64,000 bases of DNA, taken from the NCBI GenBank assembly GCA_019137255.1, contig WPDH01000006.1:1-64000 (forward strand). Reading direction: 5' to 3'. Shown in pieces: positions 34,109 to 45,279 of this stretch. Position 1 is the stretch's first letter; every line of letters begins with the position of its first letter. Below the pieces are notes generated by a model, which had not been told where the DNA came from, made no database searches, and saw only the letters and a list, made by a program, of their open reading frames with translations. Position numbers and translations under genes: made by a program. This DNA is from Corinectria fuckeliana. Lineage: Eukaryota; Ascomycota; Sordariomycetes; Hypocreales; Nectriaceae.

Positions 34109-37100
34109 ATGGCTCCCTGGTCGAGTCGCCGTGGGTCCCAGCCCAACACCAACAATAGCTCGTCCGGTGACCTCATCAGCCGCATTCACCACTCCGTCCT
34201 TCACACATCCGCGACGCTGCCCCCAAGCCTCGGCAGCCGCTTCGACCTCGACCTCTCCAATGCCCACGCCGACTCGAGCGACTCCGACGCCGATTTCCTC
34301 GCCACCACCTCGTCCTCTTCGCGCCCGTCCAGGTCCTATCGCCCCCAGCACTCGCGCTCTATGAGCCAGCCCTTCCCCTCGCTTTTCAGCGGCAAGAAGA
34401 AGAAGAGGCAGAGCTCCGTTGGCGGGCCGCCGCCCGACTTAGGCTTCGCCGACGATGATGCCGCCCTGCCGCCTGCGCCGCTGCGATCGACCCCCAAGAC
34501 GCACACTCGCGGCGGGCCCTCCGGGAGCAAGGACTTTGCGACCGGGAACTGCATGACGTGCGGCTCGCTTGTGCGGTGGCCTCGGGAGCTCAAGGTCTTC
34601 AAGTGCACCATCTGTACGACGGTAAACGACCTCGAGCCGCAGACGGCCGAGAGTCAAGGGAGTGGAGGGTCGAGATGGCGCCGTGATGCGCCCCAGGGTC
34701 CGTCCAGCAGCCCCCAACCCACTCCACCACGAAGTACGGTTCTCCGATGATGCATGAAGAGCCATGACTGACGGATGATGCAGTTCAATACATTTCGGTC
34801 GAGCACACGAAGCGACTCGTTCACCAATGCATTCGCTCACACTTGGCCAAGAAACTCGCCAAGCCGTCAGCTCGTGTCCCCGAGACCCAACCCGTTCCGC
34901 GAAACCTGCTCTCTTTTAGCAGCCGAATGCAAGCAAATGGCCATAGATCTAAACCCTCATTTGCAACCCAGGACGCTGCAGCACCTAGCTCTAGCATTTC
35001 ACCCTCCATCCATGTAACCCAGCATTTGTTTGATGAGGAACCAACACTGCGAGCAAACCCTTTACGGACAAACTCGGCGCCAGTCAGCCGAGCGTACTCG
35101 ACTTCATATCCGGAAAGACCTTCTGCCAGAGGTGTGTTATATGATGACACGCCGAGGGCACACCGGAGGTCGCCGTCGAGGAGCCCCGATGATGATCCCA
35201 AGAGGATCTTCAAGCCCCTGGAAGACTATATAATTGCCTGTTTCAGCACATCCGAGTGTGTCAACTCATCCTTTATGGCCCATCATTTGCGCCACCCTTC
35301 GAGGCTAGGGAGTGAGCCTGTCCGGAGGAAACCTGTTGCACCTCCTCCGCCTGTTCCAAAACGCGAACCACCCCGAGTTCCCCAGGAGCCACAGGACTCT
35401 CGGGGTCTGGCGCGTGAACATCGCGACCAACCACAATCGGATGCTGGAGCTTGGGACCTTGACCCAAAGCTGCTGCTGCTGGGCGATTTCGCTGAGAACG
35501 GGACGTGGTGGACAGTTGGTCAGGAAGAGGCTGCCCCCCCTCTAAAGTCACCCCCTACTCGCAACGACACTGGCACCGTCAAACCACACATCAGCACAAG
35601 GTCCCCACAAATCCACTGGAGTGATCTGAACAGCTGGTATTCCCTGGCCACCAACGCCGCGGAGGAGTGGTTTAGCATCTACGAGGAGCTATCTCGCGGG
35701 GATGAGCTGAAGGGGCAAACCGACCAAGCACTGCAGATGGTAGAACAAGAACTCTTACATGCGCAGGACCATTCTCGAAGAGTGCTGCTAAAAGCAACGG
35801 AACTCCTTCTTAAGCGGCCAGGGCGTCCCTTGAAAGATCCGACGGATTTGCGCTTTCTCCTTATTATACTAGAAAACCCGCTCTTGCATCGAGATCAACG
35901 GCAGTTTAAAGGGGTGTTTCAGCCCGCGACTGGGCCACGAACAGCCGAAAAGGTAGTCTCTCAGTCTAGGAAATCGCCTGCACCCGAATCCGGCCCCTTG
36001 TCTGGCCAGCACTCGGGAATCATCAAGCGTATCGTCGGTCTAATGTCGAACTCGTCCGTTGAATGCCACAACCAGCTGATTACCTGGTTTGCAAAGTATC
36101 AACTGGCACGCTTCTCCAAGACGAAGGAGTTGGTGTCAGACTTCCTCACATATCGCATGTTGCGTCAGAGCGAGAAGAAGCCAGAGGTCAAGGTGGACAT
36201 TACTGCTGGGCTCATCCCACAAATGCACGAGGGCCGGTCCGGGGCTTATCTGTATGACGAAATCAACGTATCGAGTTCGTCAAAGAAGCCCACTGAAGCC
36301 GTCAAGAAGACGACTACATATCCCGATGATTGGCAGATTAGGGCCTCGTCCCGAGTCATGGCTTTGTTATTTGCGGCCAATAACCTGCCTCATGTGCGAC
36401 GTGGAGACGAGGGGCCGCCAAACGCGAACGACAACCTCGGCGCCGTTCGAGACGTGGTTCATGCCCAGGGACAGATGCTGCCGACGAGCGACTTCTACAA
36501 CTCCATGGCCGACCAAGCTGATCTTGTGGCCGATTTTGAAAACTGGGAGGCAAAGAGGGGCAAGTTCTCATTCTGCCAATACCCTTTCCTTCTCAGCATC
36601 TGGGCCAAGAACCGTATTCTGGAGTATGATGCTCGCCGGCAAATGCAGAGCAAAGCACGGGACGCCTTCTTTGATAGCATCATGAGCCGCAGGAGTATTA
36701 ACCAGTTTTTGGTGCTCGACGTACGACGGGACTGCTTAGTTGACGACAGCCTCAAGGCTGTCAGTGAGGTTATCGGTAGTGGTAGCGAGGACATCAAGAA
36801 AGGACTCCGCATCATCTTCAAAGGTGAAGAGGGCGTGGATGCTGGTGGTTTGCGAAAGGAATGGTTCCTGCTCCTCGTCAGAGAGGTCTTCAATCCCGAT
36901 CATGGTAAGAACTGCGCCCTTGCAAAGTACAATCACGCTTGCTAACACTTTTCTTAGGGCTATTTCTCTACGACGAGGACTCGCAGTACTGCTACTTCAA
37001 CCCAAACTCATTCGAAACCTCGGACCAGTTCTTCTTAGTCGGTGTAGTAATGGGGCTAGCCATCTACAATTCGACCATTCTTGACGTAGCTCTTCCGCCG

Positions 37101-37880
37101 TTCGCTTTTCGCAAGCTTATTGCGTCAGCCCCTACGCATGGCACAGGCGCATCAGCTCATCCGAGGCCATCAATGCGCTATAACCTCGAAGATCTAGCTG
37201 AATATCGCCCGAGGTTGGCACGAGGCTTGCGACAGTTGCTGGACTATGAAGGAGACGTGGAAGCAACCTTTTGTCTCGACTTTGTCATCGAGACGGAGAA
37301 ATACGGCACTGCTGTTGAAGTTCCCCTCTGCCCGGGGGGCGAACGCATCCCGGTCACAAGCAGCAACCGACGAGAGTACGTGGACCTTTACATAAGGTAT
37401 ATCCTTGACGTCGCTGTGACGCGGCAATTCGAGCCGTTTAAAAGGGGCTTCTATACAGTTTGCGGAGGCAACGCCTTGTCTCTCTTCCGACCGGAGGAAA
37501 TTGAACTCCTTGTGCGAGGGTCGGACGAAGAACTCGACATCTCTTCCCTGAGAGCTGTGGCCGAGTATGATAACTGGGGTACCAAGAAGCCGGACGAAAC
37601 TGAACCTATCGTTGGCTGGTTTTGGGAGGCATTCCGAGCCGCTACATCCCAGGACCAGCGAAAGCTGCTCCTGTTCATCACCGGCAGCGACCGAATCCCG
37701 GCCATGGGCGCCGCACTTCTGCCTATCAAAATATCGTGCCTTGGTGATGACACGAGTAGGTTTCCTATGGCGAGAACATGTTTCAACTTTCTGTCTCTAT
37801 CGCGCTACGAGTCTAAGGAGAAGCTGGAGAAGATGTTGTGGACTGCGGTCCACGAGAGCGAGGGGTTTGGCCTAAAATAG
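34109..37880 (+). CDS. HUL4: HECT-type E3 ubiquitin ligase, HUL4-like
   Basis: Exons 34109-34733, 34784-36904 and 36958-37880 give 1222 residues. The N-terminal 200 residues are disordered and Ser/Arg-rich, then a zinc-ribbon-like pair Cys148-x2-Cys151 and Cys166-x2-Cys169 (CMTCGSLVRWPRELKVFKC). A helical middle follows. The HECT domain takes about the last 350 residues: INQFLVLDVRRD, IIFKGEEGVDAGGLRKEWF, LFLYDEDSQYCYFNPNS, FFLVGVVMGLAIYNS. The catalytic Cys1190 is in RTCFNFLSLSRY. It ends in EGFGLK, close to the usual HECT end. Yeast Hul4 acts in nuclear protein quality control; the same role is inferred. Introns GTACGG/TGCAG and GTAAGA/CTTAG restore QYISVEHTKR and HGLFLYDE. Confidence 0.92.
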
Positions 37881-38251
37881 CCGTTACACTTGATTTGATG
37901 AGATTACGACTCAGCATTATTTTATAGGAGTTTTGACCGGGCCACAGATATAGAAAGATTTACAACTGATGTTAGAGCGGAGCAGATAATGTCATAGGAT
38001 GGTTTTTTCCCCCGGTGGTGAGAGCATCTCGCGAGGGGATGTTAGCAACAGCGTGTAAGAACTTCAATACTGGACTTGGAAGGAGGACTTGGAATATTTT
38101 TCCTGAGGATACTCTCTAGCTCACAGGTTACGTGAAGCATAGCATCGTTAGTGGTATTGGGGCCTTTTTTTCTTATGTTCCCAACTAGTACACTGCCAGA
38201 TGTATGGCATCGAGTATTACACATCTATTGTACAATCTCGCCTCATGTTCC
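37881..38251. other. Intergenic, convergent 3' ends
   Basis: Downstream of HUL4 and of the mitoribosomal protein gene; no supported gene. Confidence 0.5.
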
Positions 38252-39059
38252 TTACACGTCCTCCTCCTCAGCGACACCGCCCGCGGCCCGGGCGCGCTTG
38301 AGCATCTCCTCCTCACGCTTCTTCTCCTCGCGCAGACGTTTCACGCGGTCGCGGTCGACGTCGGCCTGCTTGCGCATGGCCTCGAGCTCCTGCAGCTCGC
38401 GGATCTCCTCGGTGGTGGGGTGGATGACGGTGGCCTTTGTCTCGGCGATGATGAACTCGAGGATGTGCGATGAGTGCTTCTTGGTCATGTCGATGGCGAC
38501 GACGCGCTCGTCGGCGTCGGGCGTGGGCGCCTTGGCCAGGTTGTCGCGCGACGAGGCCGGCTGGCTGCGGGTTGCGGGGGCGGCGCCGGCGTCGGGCTTG
38601 CGCAGGTAGATGGACAGCGTCGGCTGTTGCGAGTTTTGGGAGTGGCGGTTGACGATCATAGGGATCGAGGGGTTGTGGTACTTGAGTCGGGGGAGGTTCT
38701 CGAGCCAGAACTTCCTACAGTCCGGGCTCGTGTTAGACCTGGTTGCCGGTCATGACGGTATCAATCTCGACGTACCTGGCACCCATGTGTCCACCGTTCA
38801 AGGTCTTCGCGAAGTCGAGGTGGAGTCTAGTGACGTCCGCGGGGAGGATTGCCGCGCCGGGGCCGCATCGTACGTTGATTAGCTGTGAGGCGTGAGCATG
38901 ACGGAGCTGGCGAAGGGTTGATGTCGAAGAGTCTCTACCTTCTATTGGAACATGTTATTAGCGCTGGTCTGTGATTTCATGAGGGGCGAAAGGTTGGGTT
39001 TCGTGAGCCAATTGACGTACCTTGCGAAGCAAGTTTATCCGTTCTCCGAGAGACCTCAT
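38252..39059 (-). CDS. Mitochondrial ribosomal protein, L51/S25/CI-B8 domain (MRP49-like)
   Basis: Exons 39059-39021, 38906-38776 and 38714-38252 give 210 residues. The thioredoxin-like L51/S25/CI-B8 core is visible: INVRCGPGAAILPADVTRLH, then GGHMGARKFWLENLPRLKYH and NPSIPMIVNRH. Such proteins occur in mitochondrial ribosomes and complex I; the closest recalled match is fungal MRP49 (mL61). The C-terminal third is a charged helical extension (REEKKREEEMLKRARAAGG). The second intron (GTACGT/TGTAG) is firm. For the first, the acceptor CGCCAG keeps frame with MRSLGERINLLRK. A stronger-looking branch point and AATAG acceptor 50 nt earlier would break frame, so the N-terminus is less certain. It is head-to-head with GEP3. 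Confidence 0.75.
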
Positions 39060-39371
39060 GTTTGAGAACTGAGTGCCAATTCTCACGATCTGAGGCTCTA
39101 TCAAGTCGCAATGGCTTCGAAAAGTCGAGGGCCGATAACTCGGAAAATCCGCTAGACCCCTGGCGTGAGGTGTTAGCGGGCCGAACGTTGACCCGGGATC
39201 TGGTGGTGTGGAGCCCGGGTTTAACATGCCCGGGCGGCGGGAGGACCCCTGCCGCCTGCGGCGACGTGACTTGTAAGTGGGAAATTTTTAGAATGGCTTC
39301 GGGAGGCTTGACGATCAGACTCTTTTTAACGACCAGAACTTTGTGGGTTGAAGGTCTCCGGTACAAACACA
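39060..39371. promoter_or_regulatory. Shared divergent promoter, mitoribosomal protein and GEP3
   Basis: 312 bp separate the two ATGs. Both products are expected in mitochondrial translation. The stretch includes a GC-rich tract with GCCCGGGTTTAACATGCCCGG-like symmetry at about 39212-39234, which could be a short inverted element. Confidence 0.45.
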
Positions 39372-41697
39372 ATGCACCGGGCATTGACAGCACGGTGGCT
39401 CAACCGAGCACTGAGCATCGGTGAGGCATCGTCTCCGTCAGGAGTGCCGCTCTTTTTGTGTCCTGCTGTGGGCGTTTCTGCCCGCTGGTCGCGGACATCT
39501 CTGGCGGCTCCGTCTTCACGACCGGGCATCTGCTCTCGACGACTGAATCATACCCAAGCGACGCCGACAAGTCACGATGCGCCTGTGCCTACGCCTGCGC
39601 CTACGCCTATCCCGGGAGAAACTGCCACCCAGGATGTACCCCAGGAAGTACTGCCTCGGAGGAGGCTTCCGATGAACTGCACTGGCTGCGGCGCCTTTGC
39701 GCAGACCAGCGACCCGGAGCAGCTGGGCTATTTCGACCTGGAGAGCAAGCGGGTCAGGAAATGGATGAACCCTCGCAGCCCCGAGCCGAAGCTTAAGGAG
39801 ACGGAAGAGGATGGGGTTGTAGACGGAGCGCTCAAGTCGATGGACCCTAGCACGCTGCAGGAGTTGGGATTGGACCCTTCCATCCTTCTGTCCGTCGAAG
39901 GAGAGTCGGAGAGCGCTGCCTTGGCCTGTGAGTTGCATTCGAGGAGCCGTGGTTTTTTCTTACAAGCTAATCTTCGCCATTGTAGCACTTAAACCAGATC
40001 AGCAGCCTGTATGCGACCGATGCCACAACCTACAGCACTACAGCACGACGAGCACGACGGCCAAGGTGCCCATGCACCACCCGACCGTCGAGTCGCTGCG
40101 CGAGACGATCGAGGAGTCGCCGCACAAGTACAACCACATCTACCACATCATCGACGCCGCCGACTTCCCCATGTCGCTGCTGCCGCGACTGAACGTTCTG
40201 CTGGGCGACATCCCGATGCGGACACGCAACCGGCGCTCGCGCGCGGGCAAGTACATAAAGGATCGCCAGACGGAGCTGAGCTTCATCGTCACGCGCAGCG
40301 ACCTTCTCGGCCCGACCAAGGAGATTGTGGATTCAATGATGCCTTACCTGCGGGAGGTGCTGCGGGATTCGCTGGGCCGCCTTGGTGGCCGGGTGCGTCT
40401 GGGCAACGTCAGCTGCGTCAGTGCGAAGCGCGCATGGTGGACCAAGGATATCAAGGAGGCGATCTGGAAACGGGGCGGCGCGGGCTGGATGGTAGGCAAG
40501 GTCAACGTTGGGAAGAGCCAGCTGTTCGAGGCTGTCTACCCGAAGGGCAGGATGGGGAATATCAAGGATGCAGAGCGTACCTCGGCGTCGGCGTCCCTCC
40601 GAAACGCCGTCAACGCAGAGTCAACCGCAGACCGAGATGGCGAAGTTGACCCCTGGGAGGATGTGGACGTTGGAGATCTGCTGCCGCCTCTCCAACCTGC
40701 AAAGAACTATCCCCAGATGCCTCTCGTCTCGTCACTCCCAGGCACGACAGCTTCGCCGATCCGAGTTCCTTTTGGCAACGGCAAGGGCGAACTGATCGAC
40801 CTGCCGGGCCTAGCTCGGAGCGACCTAGAGATGTTCGTCAAGGAGGAGCACCAACAGTCCATCATCATGAAGAAGCGGATCGTGCCCGAGCAGATCTCGC
40901 TAAAGCCGGGCAAGTCGCTGATTCTCGGAGGTGGACTGGTCCGCATTACACCCAAAACACCCGACATGGTCTTTCTGGCCTACAACTTCACCCCCCTAGA
41001 GGAGCACCTCACTCAGACGGACAAGGCCGTCGAATTCCAGAACCAGACGCGGCAGTCGGTTGGTGTGCCGAGCATCATCCTGGATGGAGTCGGCGACAAG
41101 ATGAAGCATGCTGGGACGTTTAAACTGAACCACGACGTGACGAGGAAGAGGGCCGGGCCACTGACGAGAAAGAATGCGGTTGGACTGCAGGTTGATCGGC
41201 TTCCCTTCAGGGTTCTCTCGACCGACATCCTGATCGAGGGTGTTGGTTATGTCGAGTTGGTCGCCCAGGTCCGCGCTCGAGATGTCGAGGTGCCCATGCC
41301 TCCTCCAGTGCGCCGAGTGCGCCGAGTCATCGAGGAGAAGCAGGAGGAGGAACCCAAGAGCACCGATCCCTTTGCGGATCTCACGAACAAGCGAAGGGAC
41401 ACGAACGAGCTCCTCAACAACAAGCGAAGGGATAGGAATGAACGTCCCAACAAGCGGGAGAAGATCCTTGAATCGTTTGAAGAGCCCGAGCCAGGTCCGG
41501 AGCCGAACTGGCCGGCTGTCGACGTATTTAGCCCCGCGGGCCGGTTCATCGGGTGCCGAATGCCCATTAACGGATGGTTGAACAACAAGCCGCGGGTGCT
41601 GGCGGAGCACAAGAGGAGCCGGCCGCGGAGAAGTATGAAGGGCCAGAAGAAGAAGGGAAAAGTTGAGCGACGAACAGCCAACGCTAGTTCGGACTGA
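39372..41697 (+). CDS. GEP3: Mitochondrial circularly permuted GTPase, GEP3/YqeH-like
   Basis: Exons 39372-39927 and 39986-41697 give 755 residues. The N-terminus (MHRALTARWLNRALSIG) is a mitochondrial presequence. A zinc finger is formed by Cys103-x2-Cys106 and Cys195-x2-Cys198. The GTPase motifs are in permuted order: G4 TRSD at 288-291, G1 GKVNVGKSQ at about 356-364, G3 DLPGL at 457-461, as in bacterial YqeH and yeast Gep3/Mtg3, which act in small-subunit ribosome assembly. A charged C-terminal tail with a tandem NKRRD motif (about 41390-41440) is extra. The intron (GTGAGT/TGTAG) joins ESAALA to SLKPDQQPV. The ATG was chosen over an upstream non-ATG codon. A GTPase role in mitochondrial ribosome biogenesis is inferred from family. 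Confidence 0.88.
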
Positions 41698-42222
41698 CTG
41701 AAGATGCTTTGGTGATGATAATTTTACGGAGCGATGTAAGAGCCGCCAGTGTACCATATTTATAGAGATAGACTGTACCAACAGCCCTGTACAGATTCCA
41801 AGAGCTGCTCACGAAGACTTCTACAACAACGGTCTTGGTGAGCATTATGCTCAATAATGTGCGACCATGTGTCACAAGGGAGACGGGATGGACGGGCAGC
41901 CTATCCGAAGCGCTGAAGATGGCCACCGTGCCTGCATTCAAGGGATCAGGTTATCAGCGCCCAAGCAGTCAGCGGCCCATGACGCATGGGGCAACCCCAG
42001 AATTTCTGCCCCTCCAAAACCAACAAACACAAAGCCGACGACCTTTATGATCTTTGATTTACCATCACGCGCGTCACTTTGAACAAACCTTCACTCCGCG
42101 GTACCTGCAAGTGGTAGAAGAAGCTCAGCGAAAAGTGAATTAAAATAAAACCAGGGCATCGGACCAGAATCACAACCTCCATCCTCTCTACGGAGTCGCA
42201 GCCAACACACCGAGCCGCCGTC
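41698..42222. other. Intergenic, GEP3 3' UTR and YPI1 promoter
   Basis: Both flanking genes read on the plus strand. No gene is seen; frames at 41835-42082 overlap in two phases and lack motifs. Confidence 0.5.
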
Positions 42223-42765
42223 ATGTCCCAACAGCCGCAACAACAGAGCGCACCCGCAGCGTCTCAGACGCAGACGCAGCCGACGACGCAGAACCCGGAG
42301 CCCGAAGCCAGCACGCCGGCCCCGCGGGTTCTCCGTCTGCGCGGCGCCAACCAGTCCAACGGCCGGTCGGTGCAGTGGGCGGAGGACGTGGTGGACAACG
42401 AGGGTCTCGGGCGGAAGAGCTCTAAAGGTGAGCGATTGCTTTTCCCCTTGCTCTCCTGCATTGGTCTAACGGGGTTTGTTTTTATTTTAAATGTAGTGTG
42501 CTGCATCTACCACCGACCAAAGGCCGTCGACGAGTCCAGCGACGAGTCCTCGTCAGACTCCTCCGATTCCGATTCCGACGCACAATCCGAAGGCGCGAGG
42601 CCAGCGGGCGCCAAGAAACAGGGCTGCGGCCCGGGGCACAACCACGATCACGGCCGGGGACGGGGGAGCAAGAAGGGCAAGGAGGAGAGAGAGCCCAGTC
42701 CGAACGCGTACGAGAAAGTGCCAAAGCTGAAACCCAAGGACGAGTCTGGGGGCACCAAGGCTTAG
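42223..42765 (+). CDS. YPI1: Type 1 phosphatase regulator Ypi1 (PPP1R11-like)
   Basis: Exons 42223-42427 and 42497-42765 give 157 residues. Ypi1/inhibitor-3 proteins bind protein phosphatase 1 (Glc7) in the nucleus. Visible are [20 protein letters not shown] (PP1-docking region), [20 protein letters not shown], the conserved Cys-Cys-x-Tyr-His patch, and then an acidic Ser-rich tract. His/Gly/Arg-rich ([11 protein letters not shown]) and Lys-rich segments end the protein, which is otherwise disordered. The intron (GTGAGC/TGTAG) is needed to join KSSK to VCCIYH. Confidence 0.92.
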   Translation: MSQQPQQQSAPAASQTQTQPTTQNPEPEASTPAPRVLRLRGANQSNGRSVQWAEDVVDNEGLGRKSSKGERLLFPLLSCIGLTGFVFILNVVCCIYHRPKAVDESSDESSSDSSDSDSDAQSEGARPAGAKKQGCGPGHNHDHGRGRGSKKGKEEREPSPNAYEKVPKLKPKDESGGTKA

Positions 42766-43117
42766 TTGGAGGTGTCAGGGTTGGGAGGCGGGGGCCGGGG
42801 GCCGGATAGAAAGAACAAAAGGCATGAGGATGACTTTAATGATCAAGAAGGTGGATAGACTGCTGGTTGACGCTGGCGATGGGGTGTTTGCGCAGAGAGT
42901 CACAGGCCAGAAGCGGTTTATACCATTGCAAAACAACCACGAGCGAGCATCATGACTATAGATACACACATTTCTGATATTCGGTACTAGGCGTTTCCAC
43001 GGTAGCTGTTGTACAAGGGGGTATCAAACCGTGTTTTCGGGATTCCCGAATATCCTATCCACCCCGTCGAGCAACTGTATTGAGACGAGCCATACCAGCG
43101 CAGTAGAGAAGTCCGAC
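42766..43117. other. Intergenic, convergent 3' ends
   Basis: Downstream of YPI1 and of the GatC gene; no gene seen. Confidence 0.5.
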
Positions 43118-43717
43118 TCAATCTGATCCTTCAGCAGTTTGCTTCTTCTCGCTCTGGACCACGAAGTACCTGCCGGCCGTCCGCGACGCCGTGCCCAGCG
43201 GATCCCACTTCTCCGCGTCCGAGTCGACCTTGTCCCGCACCCTCCTGGGTCGCCGATAGTGGCCGACGCGGGCCTCCCGCGCGAGCAAGCCCTCGAGGTC
43301 CGCCAGCCCGACGGCGTTCTCCCGGCGGGCCTCGGAGGTCTCGTCGCGGATGGCGCGCAGGGGCTCGACGCCGCGGGTGTCGACGCGCTGGACGGCGCGC
43401 ACGAACTGGAGCTGGCTCTGCAGCGTGGCCGTCATGGCGGCTTCGGCCTCAGGGGTGCTGGGCGGCGGGAGGGCGGCGAGGCGGAGGAGGTGGCGCAGCT
43501 GGGAGGGCGTGATGGGCTCTGGCGGGGCGGACGGTGAGGACGAGGGGAGGAGGCTGCGGATGGACCAGGAGGGTTTCGAGAGGATTGCGGCGGCGGTGGA
43601 GGAGGAGGAGGAGGAGGACTTGGTGGTGAGGGTTCGGGCGGTGGGGTGTCGGAGCGCGCGTGAGGTGGTGGTGAGAGTGCGGCGGAGGGCGAGGCGACAG
43701 GACGTGCAGAGAGCCAT
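43118..43717 (-). CDS. Mitochondrial Glu-tRNA(Gln) amidotransferase subunit C (GatC-like)
   Basis: A single exon of 199 residues. Residues 1-60 are Arg/Ser/Thr-rich (MALCTSCRLALRRTLTTTS), a mitochondrial presequence. The GatC core follows: ITPSQLRHLLRLAALPPP, LQSQLQFVRAVQRVDTRGVE and PLRAIRDETSEARREN. GatC wraps around GatA-GatB in the complex that converts misacylated Glu-tRNA(Gln) to Gln-tRNA(Gln) in mitochondria. The C-terminal extension (GRYFVVQSEKKQTAEG) is typical of the fungal form. Head-to-head with SEC17 over 410 bp. Confidence 0.85.
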   Translation of the reverse strand: MALCTSCRLALRRTLTTTSRALRHPTARTLTTKSSSSSSSTAAAILSKPSWSIRSLLPSSSPSAPPEPITPSQLRHLLRLAALPPPSTPEAEAAMTATLQSQLQFVRAVQRVDTRGVEPLRAIRDETSEARRENAVGLADLEGLLAREARVGHYRRPRRVRDKVDSDAEKWDPLGTASRTAGRYFVVQSEKKQTAEGSD

Positions 43718-44127
43718 TGTGAGAATTGCAGTTGATTCTCTTGCCCTGGAAGTGGTGGCTGTCGGTCTCGGCTGTAGCGTTTGGTTGACGATGGTGATAT
43801 TTCAGCAATTAATGGAGGTTCTAATTACTCCGTACTAGGTGCAGTGTTACAGGGGCGCTTCACTAAGGATCTCAGGCCGGGCAAGCCACCTAATAATAAA
43901 GTCCCCGCCAGTCATAACCCCACATCCAGTGGCTCAGGCGGGCGCCCGTCGTCATACTGAGTACCTCAGTCCCCAGTCCTCAGCCGCCAGCCCGCCCAGC
44001 CAACATCCCGTCACCTGCGAAAGTTGTCCGAACGCCCCTCGCGACACTTCCGAGAGCAAACACCGTCGCCTCTGCGCCGCCGCTATTCCCTCTAACCCTT
44101 CACGCCCTATCCGCAAAACCCGCAGCC
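43718..44127. promoter_or_regulatory. Divergent promoter region, GatC gene and SEC17
   Basis: 410 bp separate the two ATGs. No specific site was recognised with confidence. Confidence 0.4.
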
Positions 44128-45279
44128 ATGGCTCAAGATCCTCGTGCCCTGCTCCAAAAGGTCCGTCAAGACGTGCTTTCCCGCTTCCCAACCCCTCCCC
44201 CTACCTTCTGGCCTCGTCGCCAGCGCGCTTATGGACGTTGAGCTCCTGAACCAACTGCGACTGCGACTGCGACTGCGGCTGACACAAACGTCTCCCCCAT
44301 CTGCAGGCCCAAAAGTCGCTGTCAGGCGCCGGCAGCGGCTTCAGCTTCTTCGGCGGTCGAGAGGAAAAGTACCAGGATGCCGCCGACCTCTTCGTCCAGG
44401 CCGCCAACGCCTTCAAGATGCAGAAGCAGAGTATGTGAACGTCGCCCCGGCCTAACCCGTCACCCCAGCTGACCGTGGCCACGCAGACGTCGAGGCCGGC
44501 AAGGCCTTCGAGCAGGCCGCCCAGATCCAGACCCAGAACCTCAAGGAGCCCGACGACGCCGCCAACAGCCTGGTCGACGCCTTCAAGGCCTACCGCAAAG
44601 ACGACCCCCAGGCCGCCGCCCGCTGCCTGAACGTCTCCATCGACCGCTACTGCTCCAAGGGCAACTTCCGCCGCGCCGCGTCCCACAAGGAGAACCTCGG
44701 CGAGCTGTACGAGGTCGACCTCGGCGATAACAAGGCAGCCCTCGAGTGCTACGAGGCCGCGGCCGGCTGGTACGAGGGCGACAATGCTGCGGCGTGAGTT
44801 GATGTCCTTTCTTTGCCCACCGCGAGAGGCGTAGGCGTGACTAACGTGGTTCGCTCCGCTCCAGCCTGGCCAACAAGCTCTGGCTCAAGGTGTCCGACCT
44901 CGCTGCCATCGACGCCGACTACTACAGGGCCATCGAGAACTACGAAAAGGTCGCTGAGCAGTCCATCAACAACAACCTCATGAAGTACAGCGTCAAGGAG
45001 TACCTCCTCAAGGCCGGCATCTGCCACCTCGCCAGCGGCGACCTGGTGGCCGCCCAGCGCGCTATCGAAAAGTACGTCGACCTCGACCCGTCGTTCGCCG
45101 CCCAGCGCGAGCACAAGCTGCTCGTCGACCTGTGCGAGGCCATCGAGGCCAAGTCCCAGGAGCAGTTTGCCGACCGCCTGTTCCAGTACGACCAGATCAG
45201 CAAGCTCGACAAGTGGAAGACGACCATCTTGGTGCGCATCAAGAACGCTATTGAGGAGGCCGACGATGAGTTTGCGTAG
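44128..45279 (+). CDS. SEC17: Alpha-SNAP (Sec17)
   Basis: Exons 44128-44160, 44307-44430, 44487-44793 and 44865-45279 give 292 residues, the length of yeast Sec17. Sec17 links NSF (Sec18) to SNARE bundles so they can be disassembled after membrane fusion. Visible: AGSGFSFFGGREEKYQDAA (membrane-contact loop), TPR-like helical pairs (NVEAGKAFEQAAQIQ, FRRAASHKENLGELYE, RAIENYEKVAEQSI, YLLKAGICHLASGDL), and the C-terminal ISKLDKWKTTILVRIKNAI with the terminal acidic residues. All three introns are GT-AG and in frame. Confidence 0.97.
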
